Assembly: GCA_035648595.1 (NCBI GenBank)
Contig: DASRLH010000288.1
Location: 1-12,854, forward strand
DNA length: 12,854 nt
Origin: RYN-428 sp035648595
GTDB lineage: Bacteria > Planctomycetota > Phycisphaerae > Tepidisphaerales > Tepidisphaeraceae
Direction of reading: 5' to 3'
Notes under the pieces: generated by a model
Databases searched by the model: none
Told to the model about the DNA's origin: nothing
The model's input: the letters and a program-made list of their open reading frames with translations, nothing else
In this document: positions 5,724-12,576 of the stretch, piece after piece
Layout: every line of letters begins with the position of its first letter
Numbering within the stretch: the first letter of the stretch is position 1
Program-made: the position numbers and the translations under genes

Positions 5724-6458
5724 TCACTCGTCAGAGTCGAGCAGGTAATAGTGGTAGTAGGCCTCGTTGGCCACGCTCGTAGCCGACCCCTCAAACAGCT
5801 TTGGGTCGAGAAGCTCTATATGAGCGTCCATGAATGCGCCGTTTGCGCACCCTGAATGGCGTTTTGTCAGCATAGAGATTGCGAAGGCGCCGTCTGGCGC
5901 AGGCCCCCCCATATTTGGGGGCCCGTTCAGGTCGCCCGGCTGCCAATATTCCATAAGAAGCATCTTGCATTGCGCATGCCGTACCCGGCTCATCTGCACG
6001 CCGACGCATAGTTGATCATTAAAGGTATACCCGAAGTTGGCATAAAGGTAGACGTTCCCTTTACTGTCGATTGCCGGATGCGGCTCGGTTCCCTCGGAAG
6101 GACAATTGAACAGGCGTTTGCGCACGTCCTCGCCAGCGGGAATGTATGTCCAGAGCGCGCCTTGTGACCAATCCATTACGCCTTCGTCCGCCATGTAGAT
6201 TGCCTGGAACGGGCGAATCGCAGCGTTTGGATTCTTCGTGCTCTCGAACCCTTGGATCGGCATCGGCAGAAACCCGCGGTTTTCGCCGGCATAGGCGAGG
6301 CACGCGATGGCGATTTGCCGCATGTTGCTGGCGCAGGCGATCTGCTGCGCCTGGCGGCGCACCATGGCGAGTGCGGGCAGGAGGATCGAGATCAGGACCG
6401 CGATGATCGCGATGACCACGAGCAGTTCGACAAGCGTGAATCCCTTGGAGCGCCGCAT
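5724..6458 (-). CDS. Type II pseudopilin-like protein, variant H-X9-DA (pil3)
   Basis: The protein has 244 residues and starts MRRSKG|FTLVELLVVIAII (prepilin cleavage site, membrane helix), followed by ASNMRQIAIACLAYAGENRG. It is homologous to pil1 and pil2 but diverged throughout and about 20 residues shorter. The C-terminal signature reads RHSGCANGAFMDAHIELL, so the usual glycine of H-X9-DG is alanine. The ATG at 6458 follows GGAAAGAG at about 6-nt spacing. The frame continues upstream without a stop to 6830, where it overlaps a decayed copy of the neighbouring unknown family. A 124-residue extension would prevent prepilin processing, so the short form is preferred. It is the promoter-proximal member of the pil-LEPR array. 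Confidence 0.8.
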   Translation of the reverse strand: MRRSKGFTLVELLVVIAIIAVLISILLPALAMVRRQAQQIACASNMRQIAIACLAYAGENRGFLPMPIQGFESTKNPNAAIRPFQAIYMADEGVMDWSQGALWTYIPAGEDVRKRLFNCPSEGTEPHPAIDSKGNVYLYANFGYTFNDQLCVGVQMSRVRHAQCKMLLMEYWQPGDLNGPPNMGGPAPDGAFAISMLTKRHSGCANGAFMDAHIELLDPKLFEGSATSVANEAYYHYYLLDSDE

Positions 6459-6484
6459 AACCGACTCTTTCCAAATTGCACATT

Positions 6485-6830
6485 TCAGATCGGCGGGCGT
6501 CGGGAAGAGATGAGCGTGGCGCCTGTCGGTGAGATCGCTGGGATTGTATCGTCCGCCATGGAGCGGCACAAGGGGCGAATGGCGGGAAAAACGAAAAAAC
6601 TGTGTCTTGCAATGTGGGGATCGCAGTTCATTTCCACGGAAAGAGTTATGGCTCGCTCTGCCGCGGAAATGGCGTCTGGGGTTGCGGACATACAGCCCAA
6701 ATTGCTCGGCGAGTTCCCTGAGCATCCGCAACGCCGGCTTCATCCCGCCGCTACCGGCGATGTCCGCATCGCGGATTCCAAACGGACGCAGGCACCGATT
6801 GCGAATATCCTCGGTGATAACGACTTTCAT
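6485..6830 (-). pseudogene. Decayed third copy of the unknown 380-residue family
   Basis: The ATG at 6830 opens MKVVITEDIRNRCLRPFGI, matching residues 1-19 of the two intact neighbours. The frame then jumps straight to DIAGSGGMKPALRMLRELAEQFGL, which matches residues 84-107 of those proteins, so about 64 codons have been lost in frame. After AEQFGL the similarity seems to continue in another frame (ISAAERAITLSVEMN against ISGERVTVRSVDA), which implies a frameshift near 6690. The fragment begins 10 bp after the stop of the 383-residue paralogue, in the same direction, as the third gene of a former tandem triplet. The exact 3' limit is not clear. Confidence 0.65.
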
Positions 6831-6840
6831 GGTAGCACCA

Positions 6841-7992
6841 TTAAATCATCCGACGTCCGATCCCCGGAAGCGACTTCCACCATTCCAGATATAGCTTCGG
6901 CGAAAACGCCCACACCAATCCGCACTGTCCGGCAGCCGCATGAAACCCGCCGCTCACACAAAAAATTTCTCCGCGGAAACCATGAACGATCGGCTTTTGG
7001 CCGTTCCAGGGCCCGCTGTATACCATTACCGGCGGAAAGTCGGGATGGCACTGGACCGGCACGCCGAAGCTCAACGCGAGTAGTCCCAATATGTGTTCCA
7101 TGCTTGTTTCGCGCTCAATCGCGCCGGCCGGCACTTCATCGCGCAACGCCAGCACCAGATCGGCGGTCACGTCTTCGATCACACTCTTCCCCTCCTCCTT
7201 GCGCAGTTTGGAGACGTCGCCCTGCACGAAAACGATCTGCCCATCCTCGAACCAATGGACCCCGTAAATCCGATGCGTGCCGCCCTGATTCTTCTGAAGC
7301 GTCCCGGAATGGCGGTCGCGGATCGTCGCCTGGGCGCGCTCAAAACTAACCCCGACCGCCTGCATGATCGGCTGCACATTGTGCCCGAGCATCACCTTGA
7401 TGTTGCGCGCGCGTTCCAGCTCTCGTGCCTTAGTATCCGTCCGCGGCAATTGACCAATCGCCTCCCGATACTCATTGAGGTCAATAGCGAAACATAGGTT
7501 GCAGTCGGCATAGGTCTGGCCCCCTTCCGTGACCGGCCATGCCGTATACAGCGATAGGACTGGCACGTGATTGGGGTTTTGAATGTCTGGCAACTTCAGC
7601 GACGTAAGCGATTCAACCTTGATCCGCTCGCTGACGATAAATTTGGAGACGCGCTTCCCGATCTCAATGGGCATTCCGAATTGCTCGGCCAAAGCCGCCA
7701 GCATCTGTAATGGCGGGTTCATGGCGTCGTCCCCGGCGATGTCAGGGGGTACTTTGAACGCAAGCGTCACCTTGAAATCGTCGTCTCTGAGCCTCCCGCC
7801 CAGCAGAAGCCCAAAGCCACCCGCCTTGCCAATGGGCCAACCGGCGAACAACGCGACGGTTTGAGTGACATCCCCCATCGCGACGGCAGCCGTCTGCCGG
7901 GGATGCCTCGCCACATAATGCACCTCCGCCTCGTCAATTCCAAACGGCTTCAGGAAGCGATCGCGCAGCGCGTCAGGGATGATCGTCTTCAT
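6841..7992 (-). CDS. Uncharacterised protein, family with FGIDEA and WFxDGQIVFVQG motifs (copy B)
   Basis: The protein has 383 residues; I do not recognise the family. It has no signal peptide or membrane segment and is probably cytoplasmic. Blocks shared with copy A: FGIDEA at 17-22; TLFAG-like at 46-51; AFKVPxDIAG at 78-87; PPLxxxxxLAEQFG at 93-106; CxLCFAIDLNxYRxAIG at 164-180; WFEDGQIVFVQG at 247-258; SFGVPxxCHPD at 308-318; SGPWxG at 326-331; VWAxSxxLYxxWW near 360-372. The conserved C, H, D and W residues could indicate an enzyme or ligand-binding fold, but no catalytic site can be assigned. The start at 7992 is set by alignment with copy A; no good ribosome binding site is visible. It lies about 150 bp after copy A, in the same direction. 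Confidence 0.7.
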   Translation of the reverse strand: MKTIIPDALRDRFLKPFGIDEAEVHYVARHPRQTAAVAMGDVTQTVALFAGWPIGKAGGFGLLLGGRLRDDDFKVTLAFKVPPDIAGDDAMNPPLQMLAALAEQFGMPIEIGKRVSKFIVSERIKVESLTSLKLPDIQNPNHVPVLSLYTAWPVTEGGQTYADCNLCFAIDLNEYREAIGQLPRTDTKARELERARNIKVMLGHNVQPIMQAVGVSFERAQATIRDRHSGTLQKNQGGTHRIYGVHWFEDGQIVFVQGDVSKLRKEEGKSVIEDVTADLVLALRDEVPAGAIERETSMEHILGLLALSFGVPVQCHPDFPPVMVYSGPWNGQKPIVHGFRGEIFCVSGGFHAAAGQCGLVWAFSPKLYLEWWKSLPGIGRRMI

Positions 7993-8080
7993 ATGCCAAC
8001 CGTAAGCCCTTGGACCCGCGTGGTCAATCAACCCACGACCCCGCCGCAGCCGCTCCGTCGCGCTCTCTACTTTCACGCAC

Positions 8081-8107
8081 GTAGAAGCGGCGTCCGCGCC
8101 GCTTTCC
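8081..8107. repeat. Half copy of the 75-bp palindromic repeat
   Basis: GTAGAAGCGGCGTCC, then G in place of T, then CGCCGCTTT reproduces one arm of the repeats at 9331 and 9455 with only one or two differences. It lies in the gap between the two unknown-family genes. The partner arm is missing or strongly degenerate. Confidence 0.55.
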
Positions 8108-8140
8108 TCGGCGAAAAGCAAACTACTCTACAACGCCGCT

Positions 8141-9283
8141 TCATCGCGCCCCGGCCAATCCCGCGCGCCACCAATTCCGGTATAGATTTAGCGACAGGGC
8201 CCAGACGCAATCACAAATGTTCGCCGAAGGATTAAACGTACCGGTCAGTACAACGGGTTCGGTTTGGGGGGCGTCGATGAACGGTACGTTGCCGTCCCAC
8301 GGGCCCGACTGGAACTTGGCCGGCCCGATATCGGGATGGCAGATTGTCGGCACGCCGAAGCTGCGGGCGATCAAGGGGAAGATGGTTTCCATTGCCGCCG
8401 TTCGTTCGAGTTTTCCGCCGGGCAAATCGGAGCGCAGCGCCAGGACGAGAGCGGCGGCCACCGTTTCTATCGTCACCAGCGTTCCCTCCCAACGCGACTT
8501 TGTCACTACCCCTTGGACAAAGACAATCTGCCCGTCATCGAACCAGCGGATGGCCACCACACTCGGCTTGTCGGTGTCGGTACTTAGAATGATGCCGGTG
8601 TCATGCTCATTTAACACCATGCCCGCGCGCTCGAAAGGAATGCCGGCAAATCGCATCAACTCCTGCACCTCCTTGTTAAGAGTCACGGCTATCCGGTGCT
8701 TTGTTCCGCCCGACAGCACTGGCGGCTCGGGTGCGGCATTGGGAGCCGGCAAAGCCCCAATCGCCGTCCGGTATTTATTCAAATCGATGGCGAAGCACAG
8801 ATCGCAATCGGCCTGGATGATCGGCCGCACCATCCATGAACTCATGTACGGCACGTTTTCCCGATTCTGCAGATCCGGCTTCCCTATCGCATCAACGGAG
8901 CGCACCGTCACCCTCTCGCCGGAAATAAATCGTTCAATTCGATTTCCGATGATCAAAGGGAGCCCGAATTGCTCGGCGAGTTCCTTGAAAATCCGCAGCG
9001 GCGGCTTCATCGCCCCGACCGGCCCGGCGATGTCCGCCGGCACCTTGAATGCCATGTCCGCCGTGAAGACCTCCGCCGACAGCCGGCCGCTGATTAACAG
9101 GACTAAATCGGGAATCATCGCGTGGGGTCTGCCCGCGAACAGCGTAAGCGTCTGCGTGTCCTCGCTGAGGGCAATCGCCTCGCTTTGCTCGGGATGCTCG
9201 ATGACCGCGATGGCATCCGCCTCGTCGATTCCAAATGGGCGCAGGCAATTATGGCAAACCGCTTCGCTGAGGATCGTTTTCAT
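8141..9283 (-). CDS. Uncharacterised protein, family with FGIDEA and WFxDGQIVFVQG motifs (copy A)
   Basis: The protein has 380 residues and is a paralogue of copy B over its whole length; identity is roughly one third or more by eye, with near-identical motif blocks and the same spacing in the first 107 residues. Motifs include FGIDEA (17-22), AFKVPADIAG (78-87), MKPPLRIFKELAEQFGLP (92-109), CDLCFAIDLNKYRTAIGALP, WFDDGQIVFVQG, SFGVPTICHPD and SGPWDG. No export signal is visible. I cannot assign a function. The start at 9283 is chosen because MKTI aligns with the start of copy B; an upstream extension to 9415 runs through the palindromic repeat. Only a weak G-rich stretch lies upstream. It is the first gene of the minus-strand series and is divergent from the gene at 9564. 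Confidence 0.7.
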   Translation of the reverse strand: MKTILSEAVCHNCLRPFGIDEADAIAVIEHPEQSEAIALSEDTQTLTLFAGRPHAMIPDLVLLISGRLSAEVFTADMAFKVPADIAGPVGAMKPPLRIFKELAEQFGLPLIIGNRIERFISGERVTVRSVDAIGKPDLQNRENVPYMSSWMVRPIIQADCDLCFAIDLNKYRTAIGALPAPNAAPEPPVLSGGTKHRIAVTLNKEVQELMRFAGIPFERAGMVLNEHDTGIILSTDTDKPSVVAIRWFDDGQIVFVQGVVTKSRWEGTLVTIETVAAALVLALRSDLPGGKLERTAAMETIFPLIARSFGVPTICHPDIGPAKFQSGPWDGNVPFIDAPQTEPVVLTGTFNPSANICDCVWALSLNLYRNWWRAGLAGAR

Positions 9284-9330
9284 AATCCGAAAGTATCCCC
9301 CGAAACCGCGGCCGGTCAACGCCGGGAATC

Positions 9331-9405
9331 GTAGAAGCGACGGCCTCGTCGCTTTATCCTGGTACGGATATCGCGCAAAAAAAACGGCGAGGACGCCGCT
9401 TCTAC
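9331..9405. repeat. 75-bp interspersed palindromic repeat, copy 1
   Basis: The copy begins GTAGAAGCGACGGCCTCGTC and ends GAGGACGCCGCTTCTAC. The two 22-nt ends are inverted repeats of each other with three mismatches. The centre TTTATCCTGGTACGGATA is the same in copy 2. The size, palindromic ends and intergenic position suggest a REP- or MITE-like element. Confidence 0.75.
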
Positions 9406-9454
9406 GACGCGGCACGGGGGCGCTGAGCCGAGCCTGCCCATCGTGCGGCCGATA

Positions 9455-9528
9455 GTAGAAGCGACGGCCTCGTCGCTTTATCCTGGTACGGATATCGCGC
9501 GGAAAAGCGGCGAGGACGCCGCTTCTAC
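9455..9528. repeat. 75-bp interspersed palindromic repeat, copy 2
   Basis: Copy 2 is the same element as at 9331-9405 in direct orientation, nearly identical except near the CGCGC(A/G)(A/G)AAA segment. The two copies are separated by 49 bp. They lie between the divergent genes at 9283 and 9564, so they are positioned to affect either promoter. Confidence 0.75.
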
Positions 9529-9563
9529 GTTAGCCATCTGAAAGTCTTGAGGATAATTCACCC

Positions 9564-10508
9564 ATGTCCGACCTACTCCATTCCCCGCAAATTCCTGAAT
9601 CGCGGGAGGACTCCCATTCCCTCGCCCCCCATGCCTACGATGGCTGGCTTAGCCATGCCATCCGGCATCGGCCCGAGTTCGTCGAGCAGTTCGTCGGCAT
9701 CATCCTAAACGCACCGTGCGCCAACGCCGGGGCCGGGGATTATGCCGATGCGCGATACTACGTTCAGCGCGGCGTGCCGGTGCGGAGCATGGGGGCCGGG
9801 GATGTCCTATCCGCACAGGCCGAGGCGATTCCAGGAGTCGCTCAATGCGTGACGGCTACCAACCTCGCCGAACTGGCGGACCAAACACACCTGCTGATCG
9901 CCGGCTCGCTCGTGCAGGTCTTCGCCCTCCACACGCGCGGCAGCCCCGGCGCGAAAGTATATGTGTTCAACCAACCTCCCGTTGATGACGCGGTCGTCAA
10001 AATCACCGGCCCCGCCGGCGGGGCGGGCGAATACCTCGGCCAAATCCTTGGCGGCAAATCCAACGCCTCGGCATCCACCAACCTGGCCATGCCCGCCGGT
10101 CTGTCCGCGACGCTTAACGCCCTCATCCTGAACACCGAGGAGGATGGCCTCACCGGCCATCGCCTGGCCAGCGGCTCCTACGCGGTCGGCGTCGTGCGCG
10201 GGACGACCACCGACAGCCCGCCGCGAACAATCGTGGTCGTGCGCGGCGGATTGGGCAGCCAGGCCTCGCCTCTAACGGTCTGCAGCACTTCAAACACCAG
10301 CGAATCCCCCGATACCTCGACCTGGTCGCGCGATACCGATGGCCTGCCCATCAATTTATATGTAGTCTCCCGCACCGTCTACAACCCCGCCGGCGACCAG
10401 ACGCTCTACCAGTTCATCCGCAAACTCTCCTTCGATGCCAGAGGAATACTGTACGCCGTTAGCGCGGAAACGCGAGACGTGGTCGATGTGACCGAGCCGT
10501 GTCCGTAA
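9564..10508 (+). CDS. Hypothetical protein, possibly particle- or surface-associated
   Basis: The protein has 314 residues. It starts MSDLLHSPQIPESREDSHSL; there is no signal peptide or transmembrane segment. A stretch near 61-70 (ADARYYVQRG) and a beta-rich, G/A/T-rich middle and C-terminal part (LVQVFALHTRG, AKVYVF, SYAVGVVRG, TIVVVRGG, LYQFIRKLSFDARGILYAVS) look like a structural protein. The ADARYYVQR stretch reminds me of phage- or particle-type genes, but I cannot name a family. GAGG lies 11 nt before the ATG, somewhat far. It is divergent from the unknown-family genes. It is followed by a 374-bp repeat island and then two cysteine-rich genes in the same direction, which may form a functional group. 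Confidence 0.65.
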   Translation: MSDLLHSPQIPESREDSHSLAPHAYDGWLSHAIRHRPEFVEQFVGIILNAPCANAGAGDYADARYYVQRGVPVRSMGAGDVLSAQAEAIPGVAQCVTATNLAELADQTHLLIAGSLVQVFALHTRGSPGAKVYVFNQPPVDDAVVKITGPAGGAGEYLGQILGGKSNASASTNLAMPAGLSATLNALILNTEEDGLTGHRLASGSYAVGVVRGTTTDSPPRTIVVVRGGLGSQASPLTVCSTSNTSESPDTSTWSRDTDGLPINLYVVSRTVYNPAGDQTLYQFIRKLSFDARGILYAVSAETRDVVDVTEPCP

Positions 10509-10509
10509 T

Positions 10510-10875
10510 GGGTCAGTGGTCAGTCGTGGGTTGTGAGTGGTCAGTTGTTGGTTGTAGTTGTGGGCGGGCGGTTGGAATTCCTCGATCCGTCAAGAATCCA
10601 ATGGCGCCATTCCCCAACCCGTCCCGATTCGCGCGGGATGCCTCGTGATCGGGCGAGAATTCCGAATCCCGAATCCCGAAACCCGAATCCCCGAACCCCA
10701 AAATCCGAATCCCGAAGCCCGAAGCCCGAAACCCCGAATCCCGAAAACGAATCCCGCGTCCCCATGCCTGGCGTGGTCACTTCAGTGACCATGCAAACTC
10801 AAGAACCAAAATCCGCTCAACAACCCACAACTCACAACCCACAACCCACCACCCACAACTGACCACCCACAACTA
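10510..10875. repeat. Simple-repeat island: CCCGAAT array between complementary GGTCAGT- and ACTGACC-rich arms
   Basis: This 374-bp gap holds no gene that I can support. The left arm (10510-10570) is built of GTGGTCAGT, GTGGGTTGT and GTTGTAGTTG units. The right arm (10818-10875) has the complements, for example 12-bp GTGGGTTGTGAG at 10526-10537 against CTCACAACCCAC at 10831-10842, and GTGGTCAGTTG at 10537-10547 against CAACTGACCAC at 10856-10866. Between them, 10657-10755 is a degenerate array of 7-10-bp CCCGAAT/CCCGAAGC units. Single-strand transcripts could fold into a long imperfect stem with the array in the loop. Confidence 0.75.
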
Positions 10876-10882
10876 ACTCCCC

Positions 10883-11449
10883 ATGCACCTCAAGCACAAC
10901 TCATCCGGCAATTTGATCCACGGCCCCGACGGCCATCTCGTGCGCGCCTGCGGCTCATGCCCCTGCATCGACGCCTCCGCCTGCGCCAACTGCCCCGGCG
11001 ATACCCCCACGCAGTTTCATGTGAGCTTCACCGGCATCACCCCCTGTTCCGGCTGCGTGGCCTGCCCGGCAACCGGCGAATCCCTCCAAATCGGCGCGGC
11101 CGCCATCAACGGAACCTACCTTTTGTCGCGCAACGGCGCCTGCGCCTGGACTACCTATTCGCCCACCATCGCCGGCAGCGCCACCCTCTACGCCTCCACC
11201 AGTTGCACCGGCACTTCCGCCGCGATTACCTTCGCCGTGCAGCAGGTGCGGATCAGCGCGACGCAGTTTCGGCTGCAAATCACCGACGCCAGCAACACGA
11301 TCCTGCTGTTCGACGCCACCATCACCACCGCCAAGTGCTGCGTGAGTTATACAGTGGGCAACGACCTCACCACCTGCGGCTGCGCGGGCTCCGGCCCCAC
11401 CCTCTACACCCTCGCCACCGGCGGCACAGCGACGGTCACACCATGCTGA
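10883..11449 (+). CDS. Cysteine-rich beta protein of unknown function
   Basis: The protein has 188 residues with 15 cysteines. The first 61 residues hold most of them (C23, C26, C28, C34, C37, C55, C58, C61) in CxxCxC, CxxC and CxxCxxC arrangements. The remainder is beta-rich (NGTYLLSRNGACAW, SATLYASTSC, FRLQITDASNTILLFDA) and ends CCVSYTVGNDLTTCGCAGSG...GGTATVTPC. No signal peptide is seen. Metal binding (zinc or iron-sulfur) by the N-terminal cluster, or disulfide cross-linking in a particle or envelope protein, are both possible. The ribosome binding site is weak. The last 7 nt overlap the next gene, so the two are probably translationally coupled. Confidence 0.65.
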   Translation: MHLKHNSSGNLIHGPDGHLVRACGSCPCIDASACANCPGDTPTQFHVSFTGITPCSGCVACPATGESLQIGAAAINGTYLLSRNGACAWTTYSPTIAGSATLYASTSCTGTSAAITFAVQQVRISATQFRLQITDASNTILLFDATITTAKCCVSYTVGNDLTTCGCAGSGPTLYTLATGGTATVTPC

Positions 11450-11802
11450 AGACAACCCACCTATCGCGGCGTGATGCGACCATCGGCTATAACCTCGCCG
11501 CCTGCCACGCCTGCCCGCGCCGCCAGAGCAAGTGTGCCGGCGCCTGCGCCTGCCAGGTGGATGGCCGCGACATCATCGCCCACGCCCAAGCCGGCGACTG
11601 CCCGCTGAACCTGCATCAACCTCCCGCCTCGCGCGGGCTTGGCGACACCCTCGCCGCCGTCGCAGAGGCGACCGGCGTCGCCAGGCTCGCGCAGCGCCTC
11701 GAGCAGATCACGGGAAAAGACTGCGGCTGCCGCCAACGCCAGGAAAGGCTGAATGCGGCGGTGCCATATGGGAGGAAGGAACCTGAAGATGCGCGACGCT
11801 GA
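11443..11802 (+). CDS. Small cysteine-rich protein, putative metal binder
   Basis: The protein has 119 residues; the ATG lies inside the end of the preceding gene (ATGCTGA overlap), which indicates coupled translation. Residues 21-53 have the pattern C-x2-C-x6-C-x3-C-x-C-x15-C, with GRDIIAHAQAGDCP after the cluster. The C-terminal half is a predicted helix, GLGDTLAAVAEATGVARLAQ, then TGKDCGCRQRQERLN. A very similar 'GLGD...TGKxCGCxxRQxxLN' tail occurs, from memory, in small proteins of phage-like and planctomycete gene clusters. The six N-terminal plus two C-terminal cysteines suggest zinc or iron-sulfur binding. An upstream extension of this frame to 10957 is only a shadow of the preceding gene. 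Confidence 0.65.
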   Translation: MLKTTHLSRRDATIGYNLAACHACPRRQSKCAGACACQVDGRDIIAHAQAGDCPLNLHQPPASRGLGDTLAAVAEATGVARLAQRLEQITGKDCGCRQRQERLNAAVPYGRKEPEDARR

Positions 11803-11829
11803 AATCGCCCGTTCCGTACATCATATGTG

Positions 11830-12480
11830 TTATTGAGGGTAGCTTGTGGGGCTTTTGCATCCTGAGCCCAAACAATACGTAGTTGGCTCAAGAGTGCCGT
11901 AAAAGGCATTCTCCTGCCGAATCCTATCCACACACCACGCAATCAATGCGCGAAGCCAGCAACATTCTGTCGGGCGATGAAGGACATGTGAAAGATCCAA
12001 TATCCTGATTATTTGTTGACCGTGAACTCTCTCCCGAAAGTCAGGCCATAGCTGTTTCAGTTTCCCTTTGGGGTGGCGGATCATCTCGACGTCAGTCGGA
12101 TGGTCGCTTTCCAGAACATTACGTCCCGCCACGTTGTTTACCGCCTGTGAATGAGCGAAGTAGTACGCCTCGACCATGCTTACAAGAAAATGCACTGCGG
12201 CGCGGGAATCGAATCCAGGCTTTCTAAGGATGCCATCAACTGCGCCGCGATAACGTTGAAACACGGGTTGTGGCATATCCCCGTCCAAGTCATCAACCAC
12301 CACTATGAAACTCCGTACATACTGCCGCAGATATCCGAATGCCGTCAAGCCCAACTCCTCGTCGCGGGAGGGCGCGGGTTTGTGGGTCCCGGTAATTGCC
12401 TGTGGCGTTTTTGCTGATTTTGTGGGCCGGAGCTGCGGGAAGAATCGAACAATTTCGAATACGCATTCCGCGCGAGGCAT
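11830..12480 (-). CDS. DUF4276-like (TOPRIM-type) protein, possibly lacking its N-terminus
   Basis: The protein has 216 residues. VVVDDLDGD at 60-68 gives a D-x-D acidic motif, followed by HFLVSMVEAYYFA with E104, RHPKGKLKQLW with HPK at 136-138, and HGQQIIRILDLSHVL at 153-167. This order resembles DUF4276-type proteins, which are often encoded beside AAA ATPases in defence-like loci. The N-terminal glutamate motif of TOPRIM folds is not evident. No ribosome binding site is seen before the ATG at 12480, and the frame upstream stops inside the palindromic element at 12501-12576. The gene may therefore have been shortened by that insertion. The gene is convergent with the cysteine-rich gene (27-bp gap). 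No ATPase partner lies in the window. Confidence 0.55.
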   Translation of the reverse strand: MPRAECVFEIVRFFPQLRPTKSAKTPQAITGTHKPAPSRDEELGLTAFGYLRQYVRSFIVVVDDLDGDMPQPVFQRYRGAVDGILRKPGFDSRAAVHFLVSMVEAYYFAHSQAVNNVAGRNVLESDHPTDVEMIRHPKGKLKQLWPDFRERVHGQQIIRILDLSHVLHRPTECCWLRALIAWCVDRIRQENAFYGTLEPTTYCLGSGCKSPTSYPQ

Positions 12481-12500
12481 TATTTCGCGATTAAATGCAC

Positions 12501-12576
12501 TAGTGCATTGTCATGCTTCCAAATGCGGGTAAAACTCTAGTGATTTACCCCAAAATCATTGCGTGACAATGCACTA
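12501..12576. mobile_element. 76-bp nested palindrome flanked by CTAG, MITE-like
   Basis: The outer arms TAGTGCATTGTCATGC and GCGTGACAATGCACTA are inverted repeats with one mismatch, and the inner arms GGGTAAA and TTTACCC match perfectly. Each half is about 38 bp and roughly 70% of positions pair. TGCATTGTCA...TGACAATGCA is bordered on both sides by CTAG, which could be a 4-bp target duplication as made by some IS5-group elements. There is no coding capacity. It lies 20 bp before the start of the DUF4276-like gene. Confidence 0.6.

Noticed and set aside
6458..6830. Fusion of the unknown family with pil3 as a real two-domain protein
   Set aside because: The N-terminal part has a 64-codon deletion and a probable frameshift relative to its paralogues, and it would place the prepilin cleavage site at residue 130.
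6252..7349. Plus-strand open frame of 365 codons
   Set aside because: It runs antisense across pil3, the decayed remnant and copy B, i.e. across gene boundaries, and has low-complexity R/S/P-rich content.
8217..9455. Plus-strand open frame of 412 codons
   Set aside because: It is antisense to copy A of the unknown family, which is supported by a paralogue with conserved motifs; the antisense product has no such support.
10657..10755. Possible CRISPR array
   Set aside because: The units are 7-10 bp with no unique spacers of constant length; this is a degenerate simple repeat.
10957..11802. 281-codon frame containing the small cysteine-rich protein
   Set aside because: The part before 11443 is the histidine/arginine-rich shadow of the 188-residue gene; the ATG at 11443 overlaps the stop of that gene as in coupled genes.
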